64,000 bases of DNA from Actinernus sp. WN-2022. Lineage: Eukaryota; Cnidaria; Anthozoa; Actiniaria; Actinernidae. The position numbers and the translations under genes were made by a program. Location: contig JAOWCC010001634.1 in the NCBI GenBank assembly GCA_030867875.1, forward strand, positions 140,574,365 through 140,638,364. The letters run 5' to 3'. Under the pieces are notes generated by a model. That model made no database searches and had not been told where the DNA came from. It saw nothing but the letters and a program-made list of their open reading frames with translations. Below are positions 50,763-62,559 of the stretch, in pieces (positions within the stretch are counted from its first letter, which is position 1; each line of letters opens with the position of its first letter).

Positions 50763-51694
50763 TCGTATTCGCGATGTGCCGCTGATTGCGATGACTATAG
50801 ACTGATCTGCGCAGTGTTGTACCTCCTTCACACCAAAGCTTAACCATGTTCAACAGCGGTTTGATTAAACTAGTTTAAAATAATACCTGTTCACACTGCA
50901 TGCTCGCTAGTGCTAAACTGGTTTCAAACTGACCTTTCCTAAAGGCACTGTGTCATGGTTTTGCGCATGTCTGGAATCAATGTTCGATCGGTGGCTGTTA
51001 ATTGGCTTCAAATGCTTGATTGAAAGGATATGCAATACTTTCCTTTGATTTCATCATAGTTAATAGTGTGGAATGGTTAGGAAACCCGGCAAACTTCAAA
51101 GGGGCTAACAAAGGCGCTGCGATTTATGTTGGAAGGGGGTAAGACAAAATATTGTGCACGGTCATAGTTCATTAGCGTCCCCTGAACGACTGAACCCACA
51201 CGTTTCTATTGGCTGATTGATTAACATATTGGAATTTACTACAACAATACACAAAGCTATGAATAGCTCATCTCTCCACTTGTATCTATTAATGTTTAAT
51301 TAACATCAATACGAGGGTGCGCCTGTTGTCATCGCATCCAGCGGTAGTTTTCGAATACGAAACTGGACCGATTCTGAAGTACAGTTGTTTTGTTGAAGTG
51401 CACAACAGAGCCGCATAAAGCAGAAAGTTCGGCGTCCGAGACGGCTCTTGTCCAGTGAAAATATTCTCTCTCCTTCAAGCGCGAAAAGAGAAGAAATGTA
51501 AACCTATTTTAGAAAGTATATTACATGTACATTTGAAATACATACAAATGTAGCTTGTCTGGTCTGACAGATCTTCATCCAATGACAATATTCTTTGCTG
51601 TAATTTTTTTAGTAACTTGCTTGACAGACCAAAGGAAATTCATGTGACCCATCGGATCTGTATTTATGGATTTCCAGTTCTCGGAAAACATTTA

Positions 51695-51915
51695 GGGTGC
51701 GTTCGATTGACCGTATTCCGGAATAAGAATAAACAGAATGATCACTACAAATCGCTTATACTGGATTTTTTTAGCCAATTGAATACTAATTGTATCCTGA
51801 ATATCATATGTCAGCAAGTATTTGTAGCTTACAGTGTAAAATGTACCTGAATCAGTGATATACAGAGACTATTCCATCTATTCCTATTCCGGAATACGGT
51901 CAATCGAACGCACCA
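51695..51915. mobile_element. Harbinger-like MITE with TTA duplication
   Basis: GGTGCGTTCGATTGACCGTA and its exact inverted partner extend to 30-bp perfect TIRs. TTA stands at 51692-51694 and 51916-51918, the usual three-base target of PIF/Harbinger elements. It is 221 bp and non-coding. Confidence 0.88.
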
Positions 51916-52565
51916 TTAATCACCCCAATACCCGTTGTTGTACTATTGTCGCTATTGTATTTTGAACGTACGGGTGTATATTTTTGGTGGAAATCATTCG
52001 CATTTCTTTTTGCGTTTCCACATAAAGCGCATGTGTTGCCAATACATACCACTGTTTAATAGAATTGCTAAAAACCGGCTCTAAATTTGGAATAATCCAA
52101 GAAATATTTCCTCAAATCGGTTTTCTCGGATTCCAATACTGATTGCCCATAAAATAACTTTTAACTTTAATTCCCACAATAAGTTGCAGTGAACAGTGAG
52201 TTTTTCATTATCTCTGCTTTTACTGTGACTGTCGTTTCTTCATTATTAATTGAGGTATTCCGACCACTTTTGATTCGAGTCACTCCTCCAGCTCGCTCCA
52301 TATTTTGATATTATAAAGACTCTCAGTCTCCTAGTGGACGCCCGTAATTAGATTTCGGATTTGGAGAAGACGTAGCTCTGCTCCTATTTCTGGAATGCTA
52401 TGGTACTTTGAGGAGATTTCTCCTATTGTTGTTCCGTAAACCCCCCTGACAACGACTCATTCGATGTTGACTAGAAGGATTACTCCATGATGACTGGGGG
52501 GAGAACACGTTTACTCGCGCATTTGGTACCGCAGCCTGCCCTCCCCCTGAAATTGACTGAATCTC

Positions 52566-52694
52566 TTATGCATCCAGGGGGATCACAAACTTGTCTGCAA
52601 AGGGTGACACGTAGGAGACGCCAGCAGCTGTGAACACTCCTTTGGGAATCCCGACGTCACCCAGGTAAAGCCGCCCTACCTTGGGTGTGTCAAC
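52566..52694 (-). CDS. EDC3: EDC3 last exon
   Basis: Acceptor TTGCTTCAG, phase 0 in, TAA at 52568-52566. It encodes VDTPKVGRLYLGDVGIPKGV and FTAAGVSYVSPFADKFVIPL, the conserved C-terminus. I see no convincing poly(A) signal within about 60 bp. Confidence 0.92.
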   Translation of the reverse strand, partial: VDTPKVGRLYLGDVGIPKGVFTAAGVSYVSPFADKFVIPLDA

Positions 52695-55600
52695 CTGAAG
52701 CAACAATGAAAGTTCGTAGAATAATGTACTCTATTCAGTTACAACACAAGTCCATAACCAGAAGTCTCGATAAGTAATGGAACGCGGTCCATCAGTTTAC
52801 GGTATAATCTATATCTAGAACGGCGCTCAAACTACTTTCCTAGAACAAAGGCTTTCATGTTTTGGACCAATCAGAGTTGCTGGTGCAATGAGGTGCGATA
52901 TGATTGGCTATCGATTTAGTGAGAATCGTTTTCTAAAAATAGATTATACCGTCAACTGATGGGCCGAGACTTAGTATGACAGAGCGAGACTTACAACACA
53001 TGTCACGAGCACCGACACAATATATAAATCATTTCAAAGAATTCAGTACTACCTAAATACATTTGTAACACTGTACATCGCTCTTAGCAAACTGGGAAAA
53101 CTGATTGTGTGATATCTGAAACATTTTGTCAACCGCGACTAAATTGTTAGTATATACCTCAAGTGCTTTTCGCGCGCTCTGATTGGCTACTCCGGATATG
53201 AGTATCCTTTCCTATTCGGCACCTGCGAGCGAAGCAGCGATCATCTCGCGGGAGTTTTTGTCCATTTGACAGAAATAAAGTAACTATTTGGTGCTGGCTA
53301 TTCACTTGTGTGGTATATACTAAAACCATTATTCACCTCAGTGTCGGTGAAAAGTGGTGGATATTTACCACTATTCACCGACACTTCGGTGAATAATTGT
53401 TTACTATCATCAACCTCTTTGGGCCGTGCTAAACATGTTACAGATCCAGCTAGCTGTCCAGGGCCGGGTTGTTCAAAGCCCGATTAGTGTTAATCCTGGA
53501 TTAACTCTGCACAAAACCTATTGGTTGTCATGGAAATTAACCCTGGATTAGCACTAATCGGGCTTTGAACAACCCGGCCCAGGAGAATAAAAACAATTGT
53601 TTTTGTTGGTCTACACTCTTTCTCGAACTGCTCCGTTCGAGGCTGTCCTTGCGAAACCTTTCATCACTCTTAAAATATACAAACTAATAAAATAAGCGAG
53701 CTGGGAAAACAGATTGCGATAGAGATAGGAAACATGTTGTCAACCGCGTGCTAAACACGACTAAATAGATATCATCGACCTCGTTCCTAGGCTCTTTTGG
53801 CCGTGCTAAACATGTTACAGATCCAGTTAGTGAGCGACAGTAGATCAGAACAAACTAGTGACTCACCAGTGGAATAGCCAGTGCAAGAGAACACTTCACT
53901 TCTAAACCTACGAATTATAATTCGCAAGAAAGATTAGGATGGAAAAAAACTTATTCCAATGTTTTCCTAAATTTTCTTGAACTTTCAGTGCGCAAAGCAG
54001 AACGTTTTTGAGAAACTTGCACCTCGGGTAGCTCAGTGATTAACCGCTGGCCTGATGTGCGGGAGGTCGAGGGCTCAAAACCTAACCCGACCAACACTCA
54101 GGGTCTTAAAATAACTGTGTAAGGTTCATGACAGTTGAGTTTCATCACAAAACGTGTAACCAAGGTAATTCAGGTTTTTTAAGCTTTACTTTACTTTGTC
54201 AATCTCGAGATCAAACACTGCAATATGATGCTAAACATCAGTAGATTAAAGGGTCGTATCACCCGGCGTTCCTTGCGCACCACCGTATAGAACAAAGATG
54301 GCGGCTTGTGCTTTTACCCACACTTCTTTGCGCGCAAAAATATATATTTAAATCCGTCATAAAATTGCGACAGGGAGGTTTTAAGTCTTGAAACAAGCCA
54401 GTATAAGTGCTGTTGCCAATACACTGTCATTGAAGAGAATAGAGAATGTGTACGTGTTATTTTGACTGTGTTAGGTTCGCAAGGGATTGTGGTCAATGTA
54501 CGGCCGCCATCTTGTTCGGTGCGGTCGATTCTGAATTAAAAAAATCAAGGTATTCAGGATCTGTTGATTATTGTACGTATTTCTACAAATCATTCTCACT
54601 GGAGCTGAGGAACTCAAACTATAAAATTGAAGCTTGGCCTTCAAGTTTCAATCATCTAGATCATTAGTCATCAAAAATGGAGGCTGAGACGCCCTCTTTA
54701 ATCACAACTAGCTTGAATAACCCACTTTCGATATATGCTTCACTTGTCGCGCGTTTCGATATGAGGCTCAGAGACAATTTAAATGTATTCTTTTCAACGA
54801 GAAATTGAATGTGTCTCTGAGCCTTATATTGAACCTTTGTACGTGACTTGTAAGTGAAGAATATATCGAAAGGAGCAAGCAAGGAAATTACAGCTATACC
54901 TATGACAGCACGCCTGATTTTGACAGGCTAGAGCAGATTTCGTACGAGTTGGACAAACTACGGCAATGACTACGGCACGGCTACTGTACGGCATGCCGTG
55001 ACATTGAAATGGTTTCTCTACTGTTTTTGTCCAACTGATCCAATCAGGGAGCTCATGTCTCCGAAGAGTTTTTCAATGGGGCTCTGAAACAAAATATTTT
55101 ACAAATAAAAACAATATTTATATAAAAGTCTAAAATTGGAATAAATAAGCAAAGATTCGATCATAATAGATTATAAAAAGTTAAAATCGATCGGCGATGA
55201 AGACTATAATAAGAATAATACTATTATACAATTAAGGCAATGCGTACACAAAAATTTGGACGTATGTCATTCATAAAATCTCTTTAACTATAAACTTATC
55301 TTTAAAAGCCGCCAGCGAATTTGAATTTCGCAGCTCTAAAGGCAAACTATTCCAGGCATCCAGTGCATGGTATTTAAATCTTTGTTTCCCCCAGTTCCTT
55401 TCAGCATTATCTAAATGTATATTGTTTCTTTGCCTGGTATTATATCTATGGATTTCTTTATTTAGGATTATATTGAAATCAAAGTCGATGAGTCCATTTG
55501 ACAGTATATACACTGTAGTGCATTGATGTAATTTTCTCCTTTGTTCCAATGTTCAATTACAGAGTTACGGTACAGCATGGTTACGGCACGGTTACGGTAA

Positions 55601-58600
55601 GTCTACGGACACGTTGTAGTTTGTCTCACTCATACGAAATCTGCTCTACTTTCATTCTCACCTAATGTAGAAGTGTGCGCACAAGGATCTAACGATAACA
55701 CGGGTGCTTTGTTCTGATTGGCCCATTCCACTGCGCTCAGGGTTTGTTCCAGGACCTCTCTCTTCTGTTCATGACCGACTAACGCGTCGATTACCAGATC
55801 TACGGGCTGTCGAGGGAGGTCTGGGATCGAAATAAAGGCTTCAGTCAGTTTTAGAAACCTTTTAAAAAAAGTGGCTAGATTGTAAAAGATGGGAAGGGTT
55901 CCTTGAGCCTCAAGTCAGCATGCTTTCATGAATTTTACTAGTCTGCGTTTTTTATTTTCCTCAGTTATCTAGAGCAAAATAATATTTCTTATAATAATAT
56001 TTGAAGCGAAGCTCGACCCCCCAGAATGAAATCGATGCGCAATAGGTGACGTCATATGTACGTGCCATGACGTCACAGATGGTCTACTATTCATTTCCAC
56101 TGTCTTAAACGTCTTGTTTCTTACGCGTATCCGTATTGCTATCTCGCTGCTGTTTGTAAGCTGACTTCAACTAAAATAGATAAACCCTACGACAACGAGT
56201 CCCTGTATTCAATACATGAAAGAGACAATCTTGAAATACGAAAGTTCTAGAACTTGACTGAACGGTATCGTACCTCTGACGGACGCTGCTAGTGTCCCTC
56301 CTGTGTGCATGTATAATGCAAGCTGGGGAATAAGCTCCTGGTGAACAAATAACAACAGCGTTACGACAGAGACATGATGACACGATGATGATGACATAAT
56401 GATGACATGATGATGATGATGACATGATGATGATGATGACATGATAATGATGACATGATAATGATGATGACATGATAATGATGATGACATGATAATGATG
56501 ATGACATGATAATGATGACATGATGGTGATATGTTGATGACATGATGATGACATGAGGATGACATGATGATGATGACATGATAATGATGATGACATGATA
56601 GTAATGATGATGACATGATGGTAATGATGATGACATGGCGATGATGATGATGACAACGACGGCGATGATGATGATATAATGAACATGACGATCATTATGA
56701 TAAAAATGATGATTATGATAACGATTATTATCTACAACCTTCATGGAATGCGACGCAGGCTAACATTTTCCGTATACTTATAACATTTTCCGTTATGGCA
56801 ACACGTGGGAAGTGTGTGAGAACAATAAATAGCTTTAGAAGCAAGAGGGTGACATACATAACCCATTTTTTTATATCCTTTATGTATACACAAATTCTCC
56901 TTACATGTGCGATCAATGGCTTAGCCAATCAGAAACAGGAATGGTGTACAGACTTACTTGGGTTTTCCTAGGAATAAACAACGAAACTTGAACCTAAAAA
57001 GAAAAAGAAACAATCATTAGCACAAAAAGGCACCAACACGATCAAACCGTCTTGTCCCCATTTCCCATCACGATAAACTTAATCTCTGCATCTCTGTAAG
57101 AGGACAGACACGGCAAAGTGACGCGGTCTATTTGTTTATACATGTAAGATAATTTACGATCTATACATACAAAGCATGACATTTCACATTGCTATCAGAG
57201 CTTGCGTATCGCGCGTGTATTGTATAAACCGTACTGTTATAACCACTAAGTCAAACGCGTGTTTCGATTGGACGAGAACGTATCACGCGAGGGAAACAAA
57301 ACAGCATAACTCACTAGAGAAACAACAGCTTAACACTTGGACATGTACCTTGTGTCGTGAGACCGCGGAAAATTTGTGGGCCGTCGCGTCGCGTCGAGCT
57401 TGATTGTTGAATGAAATTCGCAAACCATACATACGATGTACGTAGTTTGTTTTATTTTTGACTTGGGAGGTATAACAAAACAGTTAATGACTGTCACGCA
57501 CGGGAAACAATGAGTTTTGTTTCTCCTCGACCCTTAGTATCCCCCCTGGCTCCGCCTCGTTTGACTCCGCCTCGGGGAACATTGAGGGTTACGGGGAAAC
57601 AAAACTCACTGTCTTCCTCGGGGCCAGTCATGAAGTGCTTATTAAACAAGGATCGACTCGCACTATAACAAATCCCCCTTTTCGCCATTTGGGATTCTAA
57701 AATTTTAAATTCAGAACAGTGAAGTAAGCAAGTAATCAGTCTGCTAGAATACTAAATTGCTGAAGCTAAAATTAAAATAAGCCAAGAAAAAGTAAACAGC
57801 AGGAGGCTAGTTGTTCCGTTGTGTCTGTCATAGGTGTTTTAGAACCGTTTAGAAACTCATTAGTGTCTTTTCAGACTTTCAGGTTTTTGATATGAATTTC
57901 GAATTATGAATACCAAATGTCGGAGATCACTCAAGCAGAGAATCATATATTGCAGAGCTTTGAACAGAGATGTTCACTTCAAAGGCTGATTGACAAGCAA
58001 AGGTGTCTTTAGCCTGGTTTGAGGCCGTCCTTGTTTAACCTCACTTGATGTAGCTTACATTTCTATTAGCCAAGTGCCTTGCTGCACAGATCCCCTGTAG
58101 TCCCTGGATGTGAGGTCCCGCCATTACCACTACACATGGCGCCTCGTGGATGTTATTACGGCTGAACCTCTGTGAACCACCTGAAATTCATAGTTCTACA
58201 CCTGTCAATTAAAACACTTCAGACCAATCAGAAGGCGCAATGTTCCAGCGGGAAAATACGGCCGCCATCTTGTCCCACAAGCTCGTCAGATGAGGTGAAA
58301 ACACAAACTTGAGATCTTCGCAAAGTTTTAAGAAATTCAGCGAAAAATAACAAATTCATAGTTCATTCAGAACGTTACTCTCTCGCCAAACCCATCGATT
58401 CTTTCGCCATGTTTGTTTTGAATTTCCTCGGGTTAAAGTCTACGGCTTGTGGGACATAGCAACAGTAACTAAGGAGGGACATAGCAACAGTAACTAAGGG
58501 GGGCATAGCAACAGTAACTAAGGGGGGACATAGCAACAGTAACTAAGGAGGGGCATAGCAACTGTAACTACATTTGTAAGAGGAGAGGAACTGATTTTGA

Positions 58601-61600
58601 GGCCGTCGGTTTCTAACTCTACATTTCAAAGCTTCGCATATACAATATTTTGTAACGACCTTTGACAGTTTTGGTTAACATCGAGACGGTATACCTGGCC
58701 CAAGGCTTTGAAACCCCATTTTATTATATTTTTAATATAAATTCTTATAATATTTAGAGTAATTCTGCGAAGAGTTTTGTTTTTGCTTGCAACCTTGATC
58801 GTCTGTAACCTGTTGAGTTGGCTAAAAGCCACCAGGCTTTGTTCATGACCGAGAGCTAATTAGAAGTACTGGTCTAGTACATCGTGCATTGTGTGTGATC
58901 GGTAATCCAAAACAATAGAACCTACAAAGTGAAAAATGGCTTGTTGCCCGACCTTACGTCACTCGACCAAGACCTCAAAACTGCGCGGTCGTGGAACAAA
59001 ATGCATGGGACTTTAATAACGATTTTAAAATTAGTGATTATATCGATTTCACTTTTTCCCCTTTTTTCTCGTCCTCAATTTTCATCTAGACTTTGAAAAT
59101 AAATAAAACTAAAACGGAGTTAGGGGCTCCAAGAAACCTTAAAGTGCCCCCCCCCCCCCCCCCCCCCAAAAACCCCGCTCATTTGTGAGCTGCTCACATA
59201 AACAGTCAACGTACTCACGGCAATAACCACACTTATAATGTTCATATTAATACATGGCATGCCGGTCCACGATCAAAATGAAACGCGTCTTGATTGCTTT
59301 CCCGAATGCCCGAGTTTTGCGTACTATGCTTCGAGCCATTACAAGAAATAAACGACCCAGTCTGTCCGGTCCGGATAGGAGTACACATAGACAGGCCTGA
59401 AAAAGAACGCAACTAGTATCGTTCATGTCTGGTCGCTAACTTGTTTATACCTAATAGCTGTAGAGCCATTTGCCAAGCGCACAGCCCAGCAGCTTCTACT
59501 CTCTGTTCTCTTGTCAAACCCATTCGTTCTGAGAGGAAAAAGCATAAGATAATATCCATTACTACCTTATGAGAACATTAACTCGTCCTGCTTTAATATT
59601 TTCAAAAAGAATTGACTTTATGTCATTAGATTGACAGGCAGTTACTCAAGTACTTCATCCCTAATTATTTACTATCAATAGAAACAATATTGTAGCCAAC
59701 ATTCATATATGCGCTTCTGCACGTTTTGTTGCTGAACACAGAGCCTAAAAATTAAGCCTTCTGGTTTCTTTTAGGCCCCCTAACGTACCTAACCCTAACC
59801 CCCTATTTATTGTCTTTTGTTATAGACCCATTCGAAAAATGGCGTCCAATTAGAAAAGCTAGTGTCCTGGTAACGTGAACACGAGGCTAGTCAGTCCACA
59901 CAAAAGCTTTTGAACGTGTAAGCGAGGCTAGTCAGTCCTAAACAATAGTTAATTAAATCTGTTGTATATTATAACTTCACTGTAATTGTGGCGAAAATTT
60001 AAAAAAAAAAAAAAAAAAAAAATATCCATATGATAATTAGCCAAAAAAGGATACAACAAATAATTTGTGCAAAACGTGACGTCATCTATGCATCTGTTTT
60101 CTAATAACACATGACTATCAACCAATCATAACAGGATGCATTCCAAACTGTTTATTATATATTATAATATAGATACGATAGTACGCGCGCTCTGATTGGC
60201 TAAGAAGCCATGTTTTATCAGAGTATATAACATGGTTAGCCGTGTTATATAGTTTTCAACTGGCGGTTTCCTTTCATCGCGCGCGTAAATCTATATTATA
60301 AAACAGATAAAGAAGCCTTAAATCCATGTTTTATACTATCATAAAACACTCTGGTCATTTGAGAACACTCTAGAAATGTTGAAAGCACGCGCCTTCGGCT
60401 TGTGCTTTAACATTTCTCTCATGTTCTCAAATGCCCATCGTGTTTTATGATAGTATAAAACATGGCTAAGGCTTCTTTATTTGTTAATTGTACAGTGTAC
60501 AAAGCTATAAACTGTAGGTCATACAGAGCAGGGGCAGTGTAGCTAGTAGGCTCGATTTCCAGCTCTCAATTTCCGAGAAGAGATTGGTCAAAATGGCCAA
60601 AGGCAAGTTCATGAGTCCAGCCATGCTTTCGGGGGGAAGAGCGTGGGCTTCTTTTCCCCAACATGGCTGGTGATCGAGCCTACTGTATGTAGCTAGACTG
60701 AACAGGCCACAAACCTGAGGTCTCAAATATCTTGTTCTTCAGTTCCAGTGAGACAGCTGGCACAGCAACACCCATGTCTGTAGAGAACTCCTTTCCCCTG
60801 TGTTCAGCTGGAACGCAAACTGCAAAATTAAAGGAAATCATGCACATTAACTCTTGCCTTTGGATAATGTATTAAGTAACAGGAAGCAACAAAAATGTTG
60901 TTCAACTCCAATAATGATCAAGGTAAAATATAAAATAACTTGGCAAGTAGCAGATACTACAGTGTTAAGAGATTGTGGAGTCATGCAGTGCTGAACTCAA
61001 TTCAAACAAAGGATAATAACTTGGCAGCTTTGTTTATCTAATTAGGTTCAGCACATGAGTGCAGTGGAATCTGAAATGGGACAAAAGTATCAAATGTGAA
61101 AAGATTTCATCATAGAATGGACCAATTGAAAGTTTTCATCTAAAAATTGAAATGTGTATTGCATCAGGCTCTCCTTGCCTTCTCCTCCTCCCATGAGTCT
61201 GTTTGCAGGCTAACCACAACCACTGGTCCTCATAATTCAATGACTTACTCTGTCTTAATGCAACTGGCTCATGTTGTAGAACCTGTTCATCAGGTTTCAG
61301 ATTAGACTCCTTAAAGCCCTTCCTTACTCCAGTTGCTACACCAGAACTCTGACGAGACATAACAGTAATAACAGTTAAACCACACACAATTGAAGGGATG
61401 TGTGCAACAAGGGCATAAGTGACTCCTGATCACGTTCTAAATTCTCCCTTACAAAACAAAGGATTTGAAGGAGAATTTAGAACGTGATCAGGAGTCACTT
61501 ATGCCCTTGTTGCACACAGCCCTTCGATTAACCAATGGGCATTTAGCAGTCAGGTTGTACTGGAGGGCAAAAAAACCTATATGTGAATACTATTTTCTAC

Positions 61601-62371
61601 CTACAGTCCATTGTCAATCTTTCTAAAACAACGTTTTGAAGTTTGGTTTCCATCCAGTAAAGCCTTTCCCATGGGATTACAAGCTCAATTCATTGAGTGT
61701 TGAAGTGATATATCGATCAGAATGTGACCATTACTTTGCTGCAAAAGACCTATTAATCTATAAAGAATTCAGACACCAGATGTTACATGTATTGTTGATA
61801 AGGATATGATAACTGCCATGCAGGGTGAAGTGTATCTGGCATTCACCTCTCACCTCTGTGACCCTGTGTTAATGCTTGACATTGCACATTTTGGGGTTGA
61901 ATTTTCCAAAACTTCTAGACCACTCTAAATGTACATGTACAAAATGTAGTTGACACTTTACAAAACTTGCTGTCTACTTCAAAACTTAGCTACAATTACC
62001 GTGAATATGTAAACTTTTTATACCAAAGACACCAATTTTAGGCAGGATTTAGTTTTCACTGAAACTACAAAAATGTACCTCCAACCTAATAAGCTTATGA
62101 TTGTTACATGATAGCTAATAATGTAGATTTAGCACTCACCTCCAGCTCCTCAAATACAGCTTTCTTATCAAACAGGGCAAGATTTTTCTAAAACATCAAA
62201 AAAAGAAACAATTCACAATCCATACAATTATCTTTAGTTATTAGTTGGCATATTTACTGAACACTTTATGTTTACGACATAATTACATAGTATCGAGAGC
62301 ATACAACCATGTACTTGTACCTCAAAATCAAAGTCTGGTATTGTTGCTTCAATCGAGTGGGCAAAACATTC
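52566..62371 (-). CDS. EDC3: Enhancer of mRNA-decapping protein 3, C-terminal 310 residues in 11 exons
   Basis: Exons in transcript order: 62371-62321, 62187-62140, 61348-61249, 60819-60715, 59528-59451, 58180-58059, 56993-56958, 56337-56274, 55820-55662, 53907-53867, 52694-52566. All join in phase to 933 nt including TAA. EDC3 is a P-body scaffold that stimulates DCP1/DCP2 decapping and binds the helicase DDX6. The FDF motif (PDFDFEKNLALFDKKAVFEE) is complete. A linker and the whole YjeF_N domain follow, with VVVMAGPHIQGLQGICAARH, VDLVIDALVGHEQKREVLEQ, VEWANQNKAPVLSLDP and the C-terminus SYVSPFADKFVIPLDA. The N-terminal LSm domain must lie beyond 64000. Identity is clear from the order of motifs known in the animal protein. 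Confidence 0.9.
52787..52970. mobile_element. MITE in EDC3 intron
   Basis: CATCAGTTTACGGTATAATC at the left is mirrored by GATTATACCGTCAACTGATG at the right. Confidence 0.72.
53328..53396. repeat. Hairpin in EDC3 intron
   Basis: ATTATTCACCTCAGTGTCGG pairs with CCGACACTTCGGTGAATAAT around AAGTGGTGGATATTTACCACT, which itself pairs. Confidence 0.75.
53460..53582. mobile_element. Nearly perfect palindromic MITE
   Basis: GGGCCGGGTTGTTCAAAGCC and its exact complement close a 120-bp foldback with CGATTAGTG..TAATCC arms. Its GTTGTTCAAAG motif is shared with the 39671 family. Flanking blocks (CCGTGCTAAACATGTTACAG) are duplicated at about 53425 and 53809. Confidence 0.85.
53867..53907 (-). CDS. EDC3: EDC3 micro-exon (41 nt)
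   Basis: Acceptor AATTCGTAG, donor GTGAGT, phase 1 in and 0 out: GLEVKCSLALAIPL, matching the KWSLALGLPL strand of animal EDC3. Confidence 0.85.
54025..54190 (+). mobile_element. tRNA-headed SINE
   Basis: The A box GGGTAGCTCAGTGATTAACC, a weak B box (GGGCTCAAAACC) and the GGGTCTTAAAATAACTG junction are of the same family as 35440-35668. It lies in an EDC3 intron, opposite to the gene. Confidence 0.68.
54293..54505. repeat. Dispersed repeat, copy of 47105-47300
   Basis: Same ordered blocks as at 47105 (ATGGCGGCTTGTGCTTTTACC ... GGTTCGCAAGGGATTGTGG). Short ORFs in it are not genes. Confidence 0.75.
54926..55648. mobile_element. MITE of the 'AGAGCAGATTTCGTACGAG' family, copy 5, split by a LINE tail
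   Basis: The left part ends GATCCAATCA near 55048, and the right part resumes TTACAGAGTTACGGTACAGC at about 55557 and ends CTCATACGAAATCTGCTCTA. Together they make one element like that at 39480. Confidence 0.72.
55056..55555 (-). pseudogene. LINE 3' end (C-terminal RT fragment)
   Basis: The minus-strand ORF 55549-55271 ends with EIHRYNTRQRNNIHLDNAER and WNSLPLELRNSNSLAAFKDK, the C-terminal signature of CR1/L2-type reverse transcriptases. Everything upstream is missing. It is inserted in the MITE above. Confidence 0.8.
55662..55820 (-). CDS. EDC3: EDC3 exon, YjeF_N catalytic-like core
   Basis: Acceptor GATCCCAG, donor GTGAGA, phase 1 at both ends. It encodes DLPRQPVDLVIDALVGHEQK and EWANQNKAPVLSLDPCAHTS. 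In EDC3 this domain has lost epimerase activity and acts in dimerisation. Confidence 0.9.
56274..56337 (-). CDS. EDC3: EDC3 exon (64 nt)
   Basis: Acceptor TTCACCAG, donor GTACGA, phase 0 in and 1 out: ELIPQLALYMHTGGTLAASV then R. It is needed to bridge the micro-exon and the following DLPRQPVDLV exon in phase. Confidence 0.82.
56385..56720. repeat. (ATGATGAC)n microsatellite
   Basis: A GATGATGACATGATAATGAT-type run of about 330 bp lies in the EDC3 intron. Minus-strand Ser/His-rich ORFs across it are compositional. Confidence 0.92.
56958..56993 (-). CDS. EDC3: EDC3 micro-exon (36 nt)
   Basis: Acceptor CTTTTTAG, donor GTAAGT, phase 0 at both ends: VQVSLFIPRKTQ. It aligns with the second strand of the fold. 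Confidence 0.85.
57504..57618. repeat. Inverted repeat in EDC3 intron
   Basis: AATGAGTTTTGTTTCTCCTC is mirrored by GGGGAAACAAAACTCACT, with CCGCCTCG repeated between them; probably a MITE. Confidence 0.65.
58059..58180 (-). CDS. EDC3: EDC3 exon, YjeF_N central strand
   Basis: Acceptor GAATTTCAG, donor GTAAGC, phase 1 in and 0 out. It encodes GGSQRFSRNNIHEAPCVVVM and AGPHIQGLQGICAARHLANR, the Rossmann-like strand and glycine turn. Confidence 0.9.
58448..58566. repeat. 25-26 bp tandem repeat, five copies
   Basis: GGACATAGCAACAGTAACTA repeats five times with varying G-run length. The surrounding 58181-59450 otherwise shows only intron sequence and a poly-C run at about 59148-59167. Confidence 0.9.
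59451..59528 (-). CDS. EDC3: EDC3 exon, YjeF_N helix
   Basis: Acceptor TTCCTCTCAG, donor GTATAA, phase 1 at both ends. It encodes RMGLTREQRVEAAGLCAWQM then ALQLL. Confidence 0.88.
60301..60485. mobile_element. Foldback MITE in EDC3 intron
   Basis: GATAAAGAAGCC..CATGTTTTATACTATC pairs with GATAGTATAAAACATGGC..GGCTTCTTTATT; an inner TTTGAGAACA...TGTTCTCAAA also pairs. A related partial copy is at 60170-60260. A poly-A run lies at 60001-60022. Confidence 0.8.
60715..60819 (-). CDS. EDC3: EDC3 exon, start of YjeF_N
   Basis: Acceptor ATTTTGCAG, donor GTTTGT, phase 1 at both ends. It encodes CVPAEHRGKEFSTDMGVAVP and AVSLELKNKIFETS, the entry to the YjeF_N fold. The donor is weaker than the others, but the phase and protein fit. 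Confidence 0.85.
61249..61348 (-). CDS. EDC3: EDC3 linker exon
   Basis: Acceptor TCTCGTCAG, donor GTAAGT, phase 0 in and 1 out. It encodes GVRKGFKESNLKPDEQVLQH and ends EPVALRQ, leading into ICVPAEHRGKEF. An acceptor a few codons further in is possible. Confidence 0.8.
61391..61527. mobile_element. Nearly perfect foldback element
   Basis: ACAAGGGCATAAGTGACTCC pairs exactly with GGAGTCACTTATGCCCTTGT; stems of about 60 bp surround a loop of about 25 bp. It lies 43 bp upstream of an EDC3 exon. Confidence 0.85.
62140..62187 (-). CDS. EDC3: EDC3 exon encoding the FDF helix
   Basis: Acceptor ATGTTTTAG, donor GTGAGT, phase 0 at both ends: KNLALFDKKAVFEELE. It completes the FDF domain begun in the preceding exon. 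Confidence 0.88.
62321..62371 (-). CDS. EDC3: EDC3 exon encoding start of FDF motif
   Basis: Acceptor TTTTTAAAG, donor GTACAA, phase 0 at both ends, 17 codons: ECFAHSIEATIPDFDFE. The acidic-aromatic FDF sequence is the DDX6-binding box. It is the most upstream EDC3 exon I can find in the window. Confidence 0.8.
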
Positions 62372-62559
62372 CTTTAAAAAAAAAATTCGGATAAATTTTG
62401 AATAACATATATTGATTTCTCAAACTCATTAATAATTCATCAGGTAAATACAATAGAAATCATGACCATGACGAGTATTTATAAATCATTTCCAATGTTC
62501 TCATCACATTGATGTGGATAAACTATCGAAACAGAAATACGCATTTATGACTACGGTCT

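Noticed and set aside
56171..56744. Ser/His-rich ORFs on the minus strand
   Set aside because: Microsatellite artefacts; only the short stretch at 56274-56337 is real coding sequence (EDC3).
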